NCBI GenBank assembly: GCA_018894105.1
Contig: CM032125.1
Location: forward strand, 3,162,001 to 3,226,000
DNA from: Jacaranda mimosifolia
Taxonomy: Eukaryota > Streptophyta > Magnoliopsida > Lamiales > Bignoniaceae
Length of the DNA stretch: 64,000 nt
Direction of reading: 5' to 3'
Position 1 is the first letter of the stretch; each line of letters starts with the position of its first letter. The position numbers and the translations under genes were made by a program. Below, piece by piece: positions 11,582-24,020 of the stretch. The notes under the pieces are model-generated. The model was not told the DNA's origin. It made no database searches and was given only the letters and a program-made list of their open reading frames with translations.

Positions 11582-12232
11582 TAAGGATGGTAATGGAGCA
11601 TGTCAAAATCTGAACCCGAGCTCAACCCTTCCCGAATGGGATGGTATTGGGGTGGCTTAACGGGGTACAAGTTGGGGTATGGGGTATGATTTTCATAACC
11701 CAAAATATTTGGGGAGGAGTATGGGGTTTACATACCCCGCCCCAAACCCGCCCTGGACCCCGTCATATATATATATATATATATTATAATAATAAATATA
11801 TTATATATAATTTATTTTTTATCTTTTAAATTAAAAATAATGTCCAAAATAATTTAGGGTTAAAGTTCCTACTAGTTTTTTCTTCATTCCCAATCGTCGA
11901 TTAGTTCACATCTCTTCTCTATCGACTCTTCAGCCTTCACTCAACCAATGTATAAAAATTTGGATGTTGCATTGTTGTTACTTTAATTCTACTCTTATTT
12001 TCTATTTTGCTTCTAAAATCTTATCTTGGTTGCATGAATTTTTTATTTTTGTACTTGAAATTTGAATTTTAATTGTTGTCAAGTGGTTTTGATTTGATAC
12101 TTTCATCGACTAATTCAAATTCCTTCAATTCTTTCCAGTAACCTACCAACCCAATGGGACAAGGCGGGACGGAGTCTTTTTGAGACGGAGCAAGGTATGC
12201 AACGAGCCAAACCCACCCCATTACCATCTCTA
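11582..12232. mobile_element. hAT-like MITE family C
   Basis: Ends TAAGGATGGTAATGG (11582) and CCATTACCATCTCTA (to 12232) are inverted repeats. The flanks TCTGCTAG (11574-11581) and TATGCTAG (12233-12240) match at 7 of 8 positions, an aged 8-bp target duplication. GC-rich subterminal sequence (GGGGTATGGGG, CCCCGCCCC) surrounds an AT-rich core with an (AT)n run near 11765-11782. No transposase. Confidence 0.8.
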
Positions 12233-12240
12233 TATGCTAG

Positions 12241-13047
12241 TGTATCGTATGAAAGGAAAATTTAATTGCGAATTTCTTGAATGAATTCTATAGGCAATAC
12301 TTGAGGTGAAGTTATTCTTGATTGCTTTAAGAGCATATTTCGTGTATGAGAACTTTCCCATAATGTTATTGGCCACCTTAAATTTTTTTAGGTAAATTTC
12401 ACTTTCCCCTCTAATTTATACTCGTGTAAGACTTTGCCCTGTCAAACTAACATGTTTTTAAATTTTAGTGCTCTTTTCAAAATATTTTGAATAATTTTCA
12501 GTTAAAATTTGGACTTCATAGTACAAATAAAATTAGTTAATAAAATAAAAAGTGTTTTTAAAATAGTAATTTTAATATGAATTTCAACCATAATAATTTG
12601 CTATAATTTATCTACTTAAAATTAGTCATTTTTATTATTAATTGCAAAATTAAAAATATTTTTTCAAATATTTTACAAGGATGGTAAATCGAAATATATA
12701 TGTATCTATATATATATATATAATACATTCAATTTGAAAGAGCAAAAGCATCATGTGTCCATACAGTATGTATATAATTGACGGGCAAAGTAAAATTCAA
12801 TCTAAACTAATAAACTTTGATGAAAGCAGGATATATAATAGTATAGTTTTAGCTCAAATATTAAACAAGTATCGTCATCCTCAGTTGGGAGGTACCACTA
12901 AATCTAACTTGTCCTATATGCTTAAATAGTAAATAGTAGTATTTTTGCGATGGACTTAATTTTACCAAAGAGCCGTGCTGGGCTCTGAAGTATCTGAAAA
13001 GAAAGTTTCAATCTTGATTTGAATGATGGAATTTGAGGAATAATGGC
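12241..13047. other. Intergenic spacer
   Basis: AT-rich, with an (AT)n tract near 12700-12722. No gene or recognised repeat. Confidence 0.45.
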
Positions 13048-13055
13048 CCAAAGAT

Positions 13056-13727
13056 TAGGGACAACAACAGGACAGGTTGGGCAAGTTTTGATTCAATTCG
13101 AATTCGACAGTAAAATTTTTATACAGTTCTATTCACTCCGCAGATTTTAGAAGTGAAGATCCGAACCCTACCCGATCATACCCGCATTTAATTAATATTT
13201 TCTATTTTTTTTTAAAATACTATCTACAATACAATTAACGAAATATTATAGTTTTAACTTAAATATTATATAAATTTTACATAAAACAAACCAATAGAAA
13301 ACTTTTGAGCACTTTCTAAACATTATGAATCTACTCTTGGGTACAATTAATGAAATATTAAAGTTTTAACTCAAAAATTATATGAATTTTATGTATAACA
13401 AACAAATAGAAAGCTTTTAAACATTTTCTAAACATTTTGAATCTACTATTGGGAGTCACGATTGTGAGGAATGGGAGGGAAAGAAAAAAATACTAACATA
13501 GTTTAGGGTTTGTTGTATATATATTTTTTGTAAAAAATTAAATTAAATATAAATATATATATATAAATACTTCGGGATAGGTTCGGGCCGAGTTTACTAT
13601 AAACACAAACACGATTCGACCTGCACTCATTAGAACCTAAACCCGACCCGATCCAATGCGGGGCGAGTTTTCTACCTATCCCGATCGGAATGGACACCTG
13701 CGAATCAGACATAAATTGCCATCCCTA
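13056..13727. mobile_element. hAT-like MITE family D
   Basis: Left end TAGGGACAAC (13056), right end TTGCCATCCCTA (to 13727), imperfect inverted repeats. Flanks CCAAAGAT (13048-13055) and CCAAAGAA (13728-13735) match at 7 of 8 bases. Subterminal parts are rich in CGGGTCGGG-type sequence (for example 13575-13690), the core is AT-rich, and there is an internal near-duplication (13230-13330 versus 13340-13450). Non-autonomous. Confidence 0.75.
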
Positions 13728-13735
13728 CCAAAGAA

Positions 13736-14220
13736 GAGAGTTCGCCAGGCAACATGAAAAATCCTGTTAGTACCAAATTGACCACTAAACAAGAGAAGGA
13801 AAAAACTCTCACGTCCAACAGTATTTCCTCAAATCTTCCCTGCTGCTGTCCCATACATCTTAAACATCCACTTCTGAAGACCATATCAATAATCAATTGC
13901 AGCCTTTGGTTACTTACAAAAGCAGAAAGTTGCTTCCATTTTACTCATTTCTTCTGCATTCACACATAACACTCCAAGTATCACCCACCATTTATCATTT
14001 TAGAGTGACAATTAAGGAACTTTTACCCATCTATAAATAAAAAGCCACGTGTCAAGAACCAAATTTGGACTGATTTTCCAGCCGTGGGCGAGCTTTAACC
14101 TCGTACATGGTTTTTACAACTTTGCGGAAATTTGTGTTTTCAGTAAACAGCCGCCCAAAATCATTGCGACCCTCAACAATGTATGATGCATGCTAGCACT
14201 AGTGCATTTTTTTCTTACAA
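13736..14220. other. Downstream flank of the PPR gene
   Basis: No gene. This should contain the 3' untranslated region and polyadenylation site of the minus-strand PPR gene. Confidence 0.4.
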
Positions 14221-16038
14221 CTAGATCCAAGATTGACCAGGAAGTTTTCCAACTTCCCTTTTTTCCAGCATCAAACCCCTAACCTTAGCCGCCGCCTCCC
14301 AGACATTGTTTGCTGAATAAGTATTTGATATCAGAAGATAAGAATCAGGTTCGTGCGGATCCAGTTCCAGCAGTTTCTTGGAAACCCAACTGATCATCTC
14401 CATATTCTTATGAAGCCAGCAAGAAGATAAATATGCTTTCCAAACTTCTCTTAAATGATGGATTCCATTATCATATACAAAATCTTTGATCTCCTTGAAG
14501 TGACCCGCTCGGCCAAAAAGATCTACCATGCAAGCAAAATGTTCAATACCAGGCTGGATGCCATAGATATCTGTCATCATCCTAAAATACTTGCAGCCAT
14601 CTTCTATCAAACCAGCATGGCTGCATGCACTCAGAAGCCCAACAAAGCTCACTTCATTTGGCCTAATGCCCTTATTTTGCATCAACTCAAATAGCTGAAT
14701 TGCTTCTTTTCCCCACCCATGCATCGCGTAACTTGATATCATTACACTCCAAAGCACGACATTCCTAGTTCGAGTTTGCCTGAAAAATGACCAAGCATCA
14801 CCCAACTTTCCACATTTGGCATACATATCAATAATGGATGAACACAACATAATATCTTGTCCATGTCCTAATTTCAGCGTATGAGCATGAATCTGCTGGC
14901 CAAGCTCCAATAAAGCAGCATTAGCAGAGGCAGTAACAATAGTAGTGAGTGTAAAAAGATCCACTTCGAGTTGCTGATGAATCATGGATCTGAAATATCC
15001 CAAGGCATCTTTTATCATACCATTTTGAACATACCCAGCAATCATTGTACTCCAAGAAATGGTATGAGCCATTAAATCATCACGAGATCCCTTAGAATAT
15101 CTCAGTTGCAATTCTTGGAAAATCATGGAAGCCTTCTCCATTTGCCTACATTTACAGTACATATCAAGAAGTGAAGTGCTAGCAAATGAATCTTCATTTA
15201 TCCCCATCCTGAGCAGCCGGCCGTGAATCTGCCTACCTATTTCCAAACTCTTTATTGAAGATGCCAAAACCAATGACACAGAAAATGTAACTCTGTCAAA
15301 AGAGGGTCCAACTTTCACCATCTCATAGAGAAGCTCTAACGCATTTCTCTCAAATCCATGTTGCAAAAGTCCATCAATGATAGTATTCCAACTAGAAACA
15401 CTCTTAATTGGCAACCTCCAGAAAAAATCAAGAGTTTCTTCCATCTCAGCCTTTCTTAAGTTTGCAGCCATCACTATATTCCAAGAAGTAGAATCTTTGT
15501 CATCCATCAACTCAAATAATCTTTTCACATAATCAAACATTCTGAATTTAGTATAAAGATCAAGAATAGCATTGTTCAACGCAACATCCGCATCAATCCC
15601 ATTTCTCATTATCCAACCATGAATTGCCTTCCCCATTTGAAGCCCATTATTGACAGAAGCACAACATTTGAGCACACTCGACAAAGTAAAGGCATTGGGA
15701 ATAACCATTCCCTCATTCTGCATGTCAGCAAAGTAACCCAACGCAATCCCGTGGTGCCCATTTCTAGACAAGCCAGATATGAGAATCGTCCAAGTTCTAA
15801 CATCTCTTTCAGGAATTTCATCAAACAACTTCCTGGCGTAGTCTGAAGCAGAAATTTTCAGGTAAAGGGTCAAGAGGTAGTTAATAACATGCAGAACTTG
15901 AGTAGACCCATTCTTTATGTGGGTGGAGTGATAAGCCTGTAAATTGAAGTGAGAACACGAGGAGGAGTAACATATCAATTGCTTGATTTTATGCTCAGCG
16001 TCTGCTCTGATTAGAGAAAACAGCAATTTGGCGGGCAT
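14221..16038 (-). CDS. Pentatricopeptide repeat protein, PLS class with E-type C-terminus
   Basis: A single 605-residue open frame without introns, as usual for this family. It is made of tandem 31-36-residue PPR motifs; clear examples are DVRTWTILISGLSRNGHHGIA (near residue 80), SWSTMIAGYVQNG (near 330), VVLWSVMISSYAMHGWGKEA (near 430) and RPNEVSFVGLLSACSHAG (near 467). The C-terminal part (from about 500) is an E-type region ending KLPGQSWI then stop, with no DYW domain. Such proteins bind organellar RNA one base per motif and act mostly in C-to-U editing, recruiting a deaminase in trans. The N-terminus is compatible with mitochondrial or plastid import, which is inference. The target site cannot be read by eye. 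Confidence 0.92.
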   Translation of the reverse strand: MPAKLLFSLIRADAEHKIKQLICYSSSCSHFNLQAYHSTHIKNGSTQVLHVINYLLTLYLKISASDYARKLFDEIPERDVRTWTILISGLSRNGHHGIALGYFADMQNEGMVIPNAFTLSSVLKCCASVNNGLQMGKAIHGWIMRNGIDADVALNNAILDLYTKFRMFDYVKRLFELMDDKDSTSWNIVMAANLRKAEMEETLDFFWRLPIKSVSSWNTIIDGLLQHGFERNALELLYEMVKVGPSFDRVTFSVSLVLASSIKSLEIGRQIHGRLLRMGINEDSFASTSLLDMYCKCRQMEKASMIFQELQLRYSKGSRDDLMAHTISWSTMIAGYVQNGMIKDALGYFRSMIHQQLEVDLFTLTTIVTASANAALLELGQQIHAHTLKLGHGQDIMLCSSIIDMYAKCGKLGDAWSFFRQTRTRNVVLWSVMISSYAMHGWGKEAIQLFELMQNKGIRPNEVSFVGLLSACSHAGLIEDGCKYFRMMTDIYGIQPGIEHFACMVDLFGRAGHFKEIKDFVYDNGIHHLREVWKAYLSSCWLHKNMEMISWVSKKLLELDPHEPDSYLLISNTYSANNVWEAAAKVRGLMLEKREVGKLPGQSWI

Positions 16039-16334
16039 GGAGCTGTTCCTTTGCCCAACGTCCTGTCCCTGCTAAAAAATTAAGGCAATTCTGCTCTATA
16101 ATTTATAATATAAAACTATCAAGTAAAATTAATCATCCTCTAACAAATCACACTACCTTTAATAAAGATACTATCATAATAATAAATTTAATACATACAT
16201 ATTCGATTAAACTTAAAACTTAAAAACCTCTATGGCATAGTTACATTTTTTTATTTAGAAAGACTAAGAAAGTCATTCCCAATCACAAGTACAAAGAGGA
16301 TAACAATAGTTATAAATAGTATAATTTTACTTTG
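16039..16334. other. Upstream region of the PPR gene
   Basis: AT-rich, 5' of the minus-strand PPR start. No specific promoter element assigned. Confidence 0.35.
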
Positions 16335-16350
16335 ATCCAGTTATGTACTT

Positions 16351-16565
16351 GTTTTTTTTTTTTAAAAGTAATACAAATGGCAAATGTTATTATTTTAATA
16401 AAGTAATATTTTTCTATTCTTAAATCAAAGAAATTTCTAGTCTCAAATCAAATAATTAAAATATAAAATAACTATGCATGCACATAAAGTGCAAAACACA
16501 TCCATTACAGGTCGAATACAAGACATCAAAAGACGGATACCACTTGAACTACAAACCACTGAGCA
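16351..16565 (-). mobile_element. tRNA-derived SINE (antisense) with 16-bp target duplication
   Basis: Flanked by ATCCAGTTATGTACTT (16335-16350) and ATCCAGTTATATACTT (16566-16581), one mismatch in 16. On the minus strand it begins TGCTCAGTGGTTTGTAG, close to a tRNA box A, and has GTATTCGACC about 40 bases on, close to a box B. It ends in a poly(A) tail seen as a run of T on the plus strand at 16352-16363. This structure (Pol III boxes, A-tail, long target duplication) is that of a LINE-mobilised SINE. Too short to code. Confidence 0.8.
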
Positions 16566-16581
16566 ATCCAGTTATATACTT

Positions 16582-18042
16582 AGATGAAGTAAACCTAATA
16601 AAGGAATGAAAAAGTATTATTTTATTTTTGGTCTAAATCGATATTTCTATGCTCAGGTTCAGACAATGGAACGGAAAAGATGCTCTCATTGTATCAAACA
16701 TGCTGCTAGAATTCCTCAAAACTTTTATTTTTCCACTTGATCGAAGGCTCTAATTTATGTTTATAGACTTTTCATGAGCGAATTTAGGTTGTAAAATATG
16801 TTAGGGAAACACTAAGCTGAACTATTCGTCTGTCTTTAGTCCTTGGAAGTAGTAAAGAGATATTGTGGTAAAGAGATACGAATTAATATTATAGAATTAG
16901 TTAGTTGATTAGGTATATGACTTAGGAGAGCTTGTACATATAGCCTTAACGCTTTCTAATTTACTCTATAGGCTGCAACTATTGTATAGTATTGTATATA
17001 TTACTCTGCAAATTGGTGGTTAATTTTTAACTCTAGCTTACTATTTCCATTCCCATTTCTTCGTTGGACCCAACTTTATTTTGTTCCATTTTAAGAATTC
17101 GAACAAGGTTTTTTGAAATTGCAACCATCCATCCATTGCAATGAATTCGATTCTAAGTGCAAGTAAATATACAAATCAAAATTTTGAGATTTTGGAAACA
17201 TTCATTTCTCCTAGAAGAATACATCAAGAGATGAAAAATCAAATTGGGATTTCCAATCATTCATTTAATAATAAATAATTACAAGTGACGGAGATACAAG
17301 CTCATAGGGAAGGATTAGGTGATTTTCATTCAATACAATTTGTGATGAAAAATTTCAAGAAACTTAGCCTAATCTTTTCAATTGAAAAGCACATACTAAC
17401 TTTTGTGCTTCTAGATAAAGGGGCATTAGATGAATGAAATTAGGATATTAATGACGTATAATGAAATAAAGCCACTTTAAGATTCCCTATGAAATGAGAT
17501 GTGAAAGGTAACCACCAGGAAAAAATTCCGGGAGTTGGGAAAGAGAAAGAGGGTGGCAACCTGAAAGTGCTTTCCACTGCCGGAGCGTGCTGATAAACAG
17601 AATGGATTACTTAATTTAAGACCACTAATTTTAATTGTGATTACTTTGTTAAGCAGTCAAACCGCAAGATGACTAGATTGGTGCAGACTGCAGAGCTCCA
17701 CTCTTGTTCATACCTGTAAGCTCAAGAAAAACTTAAATCCACAAAAAAAGTATCATTTGCAAGGGTATCAAACCTGATATATAAATTGACACTCCATGCT
17801 AGTTTAAGAGAACTTCTATTCAATTATATTGGTAATGATTTCTGGTACTGTCAAGACTGGAACAAGTATGTAATATACTTCCAATCTATACAAACCAAGT
17901 CAATCAATCTGTCATTCACCAGTGACCGTATTTAACATTTACAAGCAATCATGTTGAGCACTATTAAGAAACTTATAATCTTTTGGTCATGTTATCCGCT
18001 TGTGACATGAATATAATAGGGTCAATCCAAAAAATTCTGCAA
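16582..18042. other. Intergenic spacer between the SINE and the GDT1-like gene
   Basis: No gene recognised. It includes the 3' flank of the minus-strand GDT1-like gene. The stretch 16795-17120 looks LTR-like in composition but has no demonstrable ends. Confidence 0.4.
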
Positions 18043-21000
18043 TCATAGAGGAGGATAGAAGTATGAAGACAAAGAAAAGCCCAGGAAAAGCAACCCTCCA
18101 ATTGTGGCAACAGTACGCTGCGAAATCTTTGATGCCAGCATACTTCCACCAATCACTGCCAATGATGTACAAATGGTGTGTCCTATAGCTGCTCCTACAG
18201 CAACTCCAACAGCATTTTTGTGGGTGGCTAGCTGTGCAACAGGAAGATATCACTTTTTAAGTAAACTAAAAGTTCAGCAACAAGCTAGGAATAAAATGAT
18301 GCTCACAATCCCATGGACTGGCAGAATAAATGATAAAATGTAGGTGCAGCACAAGCCCCAGCTAAGTAAAAGTTCCCAAAGTGCAGCTTGACATTAACAA
18401 TATATACGAACAGTGTTAGAAAAGCAAGCTTCGCCTTCCATCACCAATCTTACCAGGATGAGGTATCTTTGGCCGAAACTGAATTGGACTTCCTACATGA
18501 TTGTGTGGATGCTATTCATTTTTTTATATCATCATATTTTTCTTCTAATCTTTTCAATATTTGCTTTCCTGAGAAATTGTCTGATCATTATATTTTCTGT
18601 CTGCAGAAGTAAATATAGTTGCCTATTCTTATTGTGGTCTACCTTAAATCTTTTTAATTCACCAATTTTCAAAGTTCTGTTCTCATGCAGTCATGCCCAG
18701 CCTTTTCTTGACACTATTTTTCTCATGAAACTGAAATATCACAGCCTTAGTGTTATCATTACTTCAGTCTCCACACAAAATGGTTCCTTCATTTGATCTT
18801 TTACATAAAATCTAGAAAAACTGTAGTATTGGAAAATCTTATCATTAACTTGGAAAAATGGACACCAGTCTTGAATGGGGAAATCCACCAAACAATTTCA
18901 AAAGATCTCTGCAATTGACACTATTCTACCAACAAAGAACAAAATATCTGGTTGTGACTTCTAAAAGAAATAAGGTAAGAAAATGAATTCATAACCACTG
19001 GAAGAGCCAGCTTGTTTGAATTTTGGCATATATACAGTGCAAGAGAATTCACAGCATAAAAAATCTTACAGCAATTGTCGCTATCTGGCTACGGTCTCCC
19101 CACTCTGCTAAAAATGTCAAGATAAAGGACTGCACACACAGATCATTGAAAGGGAAAAAATATTAGTCATGTACACTTGAATCTTCAGGTGGTCTAAAGT
19201 GAAGCGAAAAAAAGAAAGAAACCAAATAAGAAAGTGACAGGCTACATGAGTTTGCCATTTTATTAGTTTTTCAAAAGCTGGCACTTTATTTTGAAAATAC
19301 TAATGGAGCTAAATGTTGCTGGCGCTATAAAAGAATAAGCTATACCTCTAAGTAGATTGGTGTACAAAATCTAGAAAAGAAACGTCGGAATGTGGTTTTC
19401 CCTTGCCCAGATTCAAGCTTCTCTTCTACCTGAAGTAGTCACAGCCTCAGACCCAAGCCAAAGTACGTAATACAAAAGAAAGCCAGGCAGAAGCAAGAAA
19501 AAGCTTATGAGAGCAACAACGATACTTAACCAAGCATATTGCAGAGATTTGAGCAGAAATTTAGCAACAAAAACAAGTCAGGATAAAAACATAGAACTGA
19601 GAAGTATCTTAAAAACCCCAGCAATATAATTGTATCAACTTGTATCAACTTCTGCGGGGAGAGAAGGAAAAAAAAAAAATTGTATCAACTAGCACAATGG
19701 ACATGATAGAGAAAGAGAGGCTGGAGATGTATAGGGACCATTGGTGCTCTGCAGATATATCCATTTTCCATGCTTCAAGCTAAAGTTAAGTGCAAAAAAG
19801 AGACAAAGTAAGAAAGCAAAATTGTGAGTCAAGCATGCACTGACAAACAAGCAGACTAAGTTAGCTTAAAACAATATATTTTTCGGAAAAAAGAAAGCAC
19901 TTAAAGCCACCAGTCACCATCATAAAGATAACAAAACCTATCACATAATCACTTTACATAAAACGATAATAGATACACAAGATAACAGATACCAACAAGC
20001 ATAATACCAGTTCGTGAGTCAAATTCTAGACATAAATTTTAAAAACGAAATACTAAAACAGGAAATAGCTTCAGCTGTGCAGAAAAAAAAAAAGGCCAAG
20101 AAAACAAATTTCAAGACTCAACATACTTCCTCCATTTCTTTTTTCTGGGAGGCTTTTGAATCTGATCTCCAGGCAATGTAAAGTAGTCGGAGCCCGAAAA
20201 AAGCATAAAGAACTGCAAGAAGGCTTTTGTTTTAGGTTTATACACAAACTGCAATTCCAAATTCACAGACAAAGAAACTCTTGAAAAAGCATGCTTATTC
20301 TTATTTATAATGAAGGTACAGTTACTCCATAATATGCTTAGTCTGTAAATGAGCCACCTTGAGTAGAGCTTAAGGATGAGCTCATCTTGGTGTTGCAAAT
20401 GAGGGAAGGAAAATGTTCAAACTTCTTACTCATCATTTAATCAAACTTGAAGAATCTTTGGATGCATGATTCTGAACCAAGCTCAAGTTGCTTTGGGGAA
20501 TGTATATATGCATTTAGAACCATGGTTGAGAGGTCCACATGGAACCGACCACAAGATGGTTTGCAACTATAGTTAGAATAGGTCTAATTTGGCTGGATTG
20601 GATCTGGATCCCACTTATTTGTGGGTCAAAAATGAAGTGTGTGCGGACTGCAATGGATTGAGCAATCTTAAATTAGTTAACCCAAAGCAACTCAACTCAA
20701 TTTACAGCCTTTCTATCAAGAAATTGCATTCTATGGTTTACACCCATGTCAACTAACTGGATTCTACACATTATCTGCCTTTTATCTAGTAAAACAAAAA
20801 GCAAGTAATTTTTTCCCGAAGAAATCAATCAAGGCTTGAATCATCTCGGGCAAAACATTTTTTCTTAAACAAATTTGAGCATTTAACTACATTAGCCCCT
20901 TCCCCCAGAACACCAACCCAGCAGAATAACAAGCATTTGAGTCATATTTATTGTGAGAGAACTGAAATGAGAACCTGTAGCCGCACTATTTGTATGCTTC

Positions 21001-22798
21001 CTTGATATCAAATTTGGAACAATCCTACCAAGACCAGTTGAAAGTATCTGGTAAAAATGCGTAAGCAATATGATCTTAGTAGCATCCATCAAGAAGTAGC
21101 TTACAAAGCCAGAAACTTTCAGTACCCAAACATATTAGAGCAAACCCGAGGTATAAAAAGGATACGGAAGCTTAAGGGAAAGAGAACAGAACACTTCGAT
21201 TCAGTAGATGGGACAGGATATTGACTTACTGTCATCACAAACAAGGCACTCAATGCACCTGATAGAACAATTGATTTGGGGTGACGCATAGCCATCAGAG
21301 CTGCTATGATAAAAGTTTCATCTCCAATCTGGCAGCATAACCATCATTACAAAATATTCATTAAATCAATTATAAATGCATACCAAATTAAGGGATTCAA
21401 CAAAGGGATAATTCTTCCCTAAAAGGAAGTTGATTTCTTAAGTAACGCATATGCACCATAATTTCAATTAGTCATCCAACTTATTTAATAGTGGAACAGG
21501 TTGGCTATGTCAATTATCAAGCTATGGCCAAGGCCCTACACTATAGATCTAAGACTAAAGCAACGACTATCAACATCCAAGCACGATGCTGATTAAGATA
21601 TATCTGGCAAAGTATGATAATAAAGAAGAGTTGACTAACCTCGCTGACAATTATCATGGATAAACTTGCAAAGAAAGCATCAAAAACTCCAAGACCGGAT
21701 TCCAAGTCCACACCAAAATTAACAGAATCAGAGTCTTTCTTTTCTTTAACAATACCAGTCTTGATTTTGTCCACGAATATCTGTCCAGCAGATTCCACGA
21801 ATGATTATCAATCATCAATCTTAATCCCACAGATACAGCAGCTACACTATGTGACTGCATTCAAAGTTTACATAGAAATTTTCAACAAAAAGTCCACTTT
21901 TTGGATGATCCCCAACAAAAATATTGTGAATCATGAGAAGCCATTGGCTGACAAGCTTTCATCACAAAAGTGGTTTGCTAAACAAAGTTCAAGGGAATGC
22001 ATTTAACATCTTTTCTTGTCTCTTTTAGTATAGCAGCCTGCAGAGCCCGACAGGCGACGGGTGAGCCTTCCCAGCACTAGTTGATTGCTCAGCTGTGGGC
22101 ATGCATCTGATAGCCACTTTAATTGATTGCATCTCTGATAAACAGAGAATTGAGCAGATGCCAGCTCGAAGTATAGGTACAATAGACATAAAGCATGAAA
22201 GAATAGATTCCTCGTATTTCCAAATGAAACAGAACTCACTTAAAAGTAACATGTCGCTAGTATGCCCTGGCAATTGGTGTTTGATAAATATCATGCACAT
22301 GAACACACAGAAAACAGTCCAGTTACATCACTATCACTCTTCAAGAATGGTTTCTTCAAATAGAAGTTCAATGCACCACAATAATAAGAGAACAATTTGT
22401 ACAGCATATCAACCTTTAAAAGTTGTTAACTTGCTATATCACCATTAAAGAGGCCACTATATTATCAGATTCTTCAATCAAGCTATTAGGATACTCAAAC
22501 GAGACGATAGAGGCACTACTCACTTTACTACGTCGGCCCAGATCCTTAATAGCAGCAATCGACTCATCACTTCCATTTTCCTAATCATTAATGGGAATAA
22601 AATTAGATCCCTGAACATCAGAATCAAATACAAACACGAATCAAATACAAACACATCACCAAAAGATTAAACCAGAAAAGAAAAACAAACCTGCGCGGAA
22701 ATTTGAGGAATGGAGAAAGAGAGGAAGAGGAGAAAGGCGAGAAAAACGTGGAAATAAAATGGTCTCCTTGGAAATGTATGTGGCGGCAAATCCCCCAT
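18043..22798 (-). CDS. GDT1-like (TMEM165/UPF0016) manganese/calcium transporter
   Basis: Nine exons on the minus strand: 22798-22691, 22580-22524, 21780-21640, 21328-21230, 21047-20975, 20212-20127, 19429-19346, 19129-19070, 18231-18043; all GT-AG, phases consistent, 298 residues. Residues 1-36 form a signal peptide (hydrophobic FHVFLAFLLFLSFS). The two hallmark E-x-G-D motifs are present: SEIGDET (around residue 102) and AEWGDRS (around 225), each in a membrane helix; a soluble acidic loop lies between the two halves. The C-terminus SSYFYPPL is typical. The family exchanges Mn2+ or Ca2+ for protons in Golgi, ER or chloroplast; the signal peptide and sequence resemble the secretory-pathway plant members (GDT1-like 3 type), which is inference. 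Confidence 0.93.
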
Positions 22799-23544
22799 GT
22801 TTGTCTGCTTTTGCTTTTCCGGATGAATTTCAGTTCGAGAGCTCAGATCTTGGGGACCTTGGAAAACATATAAAGAATAAAGGGGGATCTCGATGGATGA
22901 AGGAAGTTTCAGATTGGGATCTACGTCGGGACTCGGGAGGGAGATTTCTGATTCCTTCAATCTCAGCAAGGGTCTCCCTAAACTAGAGCATGCCTGCCAA
23001 AATATGTGGCTTTTTTATATTTTGGATTTTCAAATTTATTTTTGGTGAATTTCACTTTTGCCCCCCCAACTATTTGTACTTTTTAGTTTGATCCTTCTTT
23101 TCAATGTAGTACAGTATTGGAAAAAAGTCAGAGAAGTTTAATGCAGCTTTAAAGTATAAATATATGAGAGTTATAATAATATATTTATCAATTGAGTAAA
23201 TTTATCTAAAAGAATTTATAAGTTTGGAGATTTTATAATAAAGTATTTATTAATTATAATAAAATATTTTATAAAATATCTTAAACATCTTTGAGCTCAT
23301 CCATGTTATATGAACCTCTTGGTTTTGTTGCTTAATGATTAAATTTAAAACTTTTTGGTCTTAATCAAGTTGTAAAAATTAGTCTATTGGTTTTGTCTTT
23401 GATAGAAAATGCGTCAATCATTTCATTAATATGTTAAATGCAATAAAAACATTTAATTTTAAAGAATTTAATTATTTAAAAGAATTATGATGGATTAGTT
23501 TCTCAATTACATTTTATGTTTGGCAAGCTGGGTGGGATTTTAAA
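22799..23544. other. 5' flank of the GDT1-like gene, then AT-rich spacer
   Basis: 22799-22990 is GC-richer and probably the 5' untranslated region and core promoter of the minus-strand GDT1-like gene. The rest is AT-rich and has no recognised feature. Confidence 0.4.
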
Positions 23545-23700
23545 GGAAAAAGAATAAGGGACACTTATTTAAAAGTACCAAACACACTTTTCACTTTTAT
23601 GATCAGTCCCCACTTGATTTTTGTTAGAAAAAACTCCCTAGTTCTGTTAAAAGTTTAGAGATCACTCCCCACTCACTTAATTTGACAAAAATACCCTTAA
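23545..23700 (+). repeat. Left terminal inverted repeat of the Mutator-like element
   Basis: Shares with the inverted right end the ordered blocks CACTTTTATGATCAGTCCCC, AACTCCCTA and ATCACTCCCCA, over at least 100 bp with moderate identity. The exact outer base is uncertain; GGAAAAAGAAT at 23545 resembles the common GGAAAAAT start of Mutator-like ends. Confidence 0.7.
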
Positions 23701-24020
23701 AAATAATATTTTTCATTAATTTTTTCTCACTTCTTCTTCATCCGGACAAGCAAATAGTAAACCCTATCATACTAGAAACAGAAAGAACAGAAAAAATGCA
23801 ACAAGCTCCACAGCAGGAATGAGAATAACGTTAGAACAAAAAACCACCAACCCGATAGTTGCATTGTCTTCTTCTCTTTTTATTTTCATCATTTTCGGGT
23901 TTCTTCTTCTTCTCAGTTGCTTCTGAGTTTCTTATATTTTTCTGACAATGTCAACCAGTAGTGAAGTAGGAGTGTTCAATCAAGTTAATGGACATATACA
24001 TTAATCTCGCAAGAAAATGA

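Noticed and set aside
16795..17120. Possible solo LTR (TGTTAGGGAAAC start, LTR-like composition)
   Set aside because: No matching end, no 5-bp duplication and no internal sequence could be identified.
17987..18253. 88-codon minus-strand frame over the last GDT1-like exon
   Set aside because: It is a shifted-frame shadow; the real frame has conserved GDT1 residues and ends SSYFYPPL.
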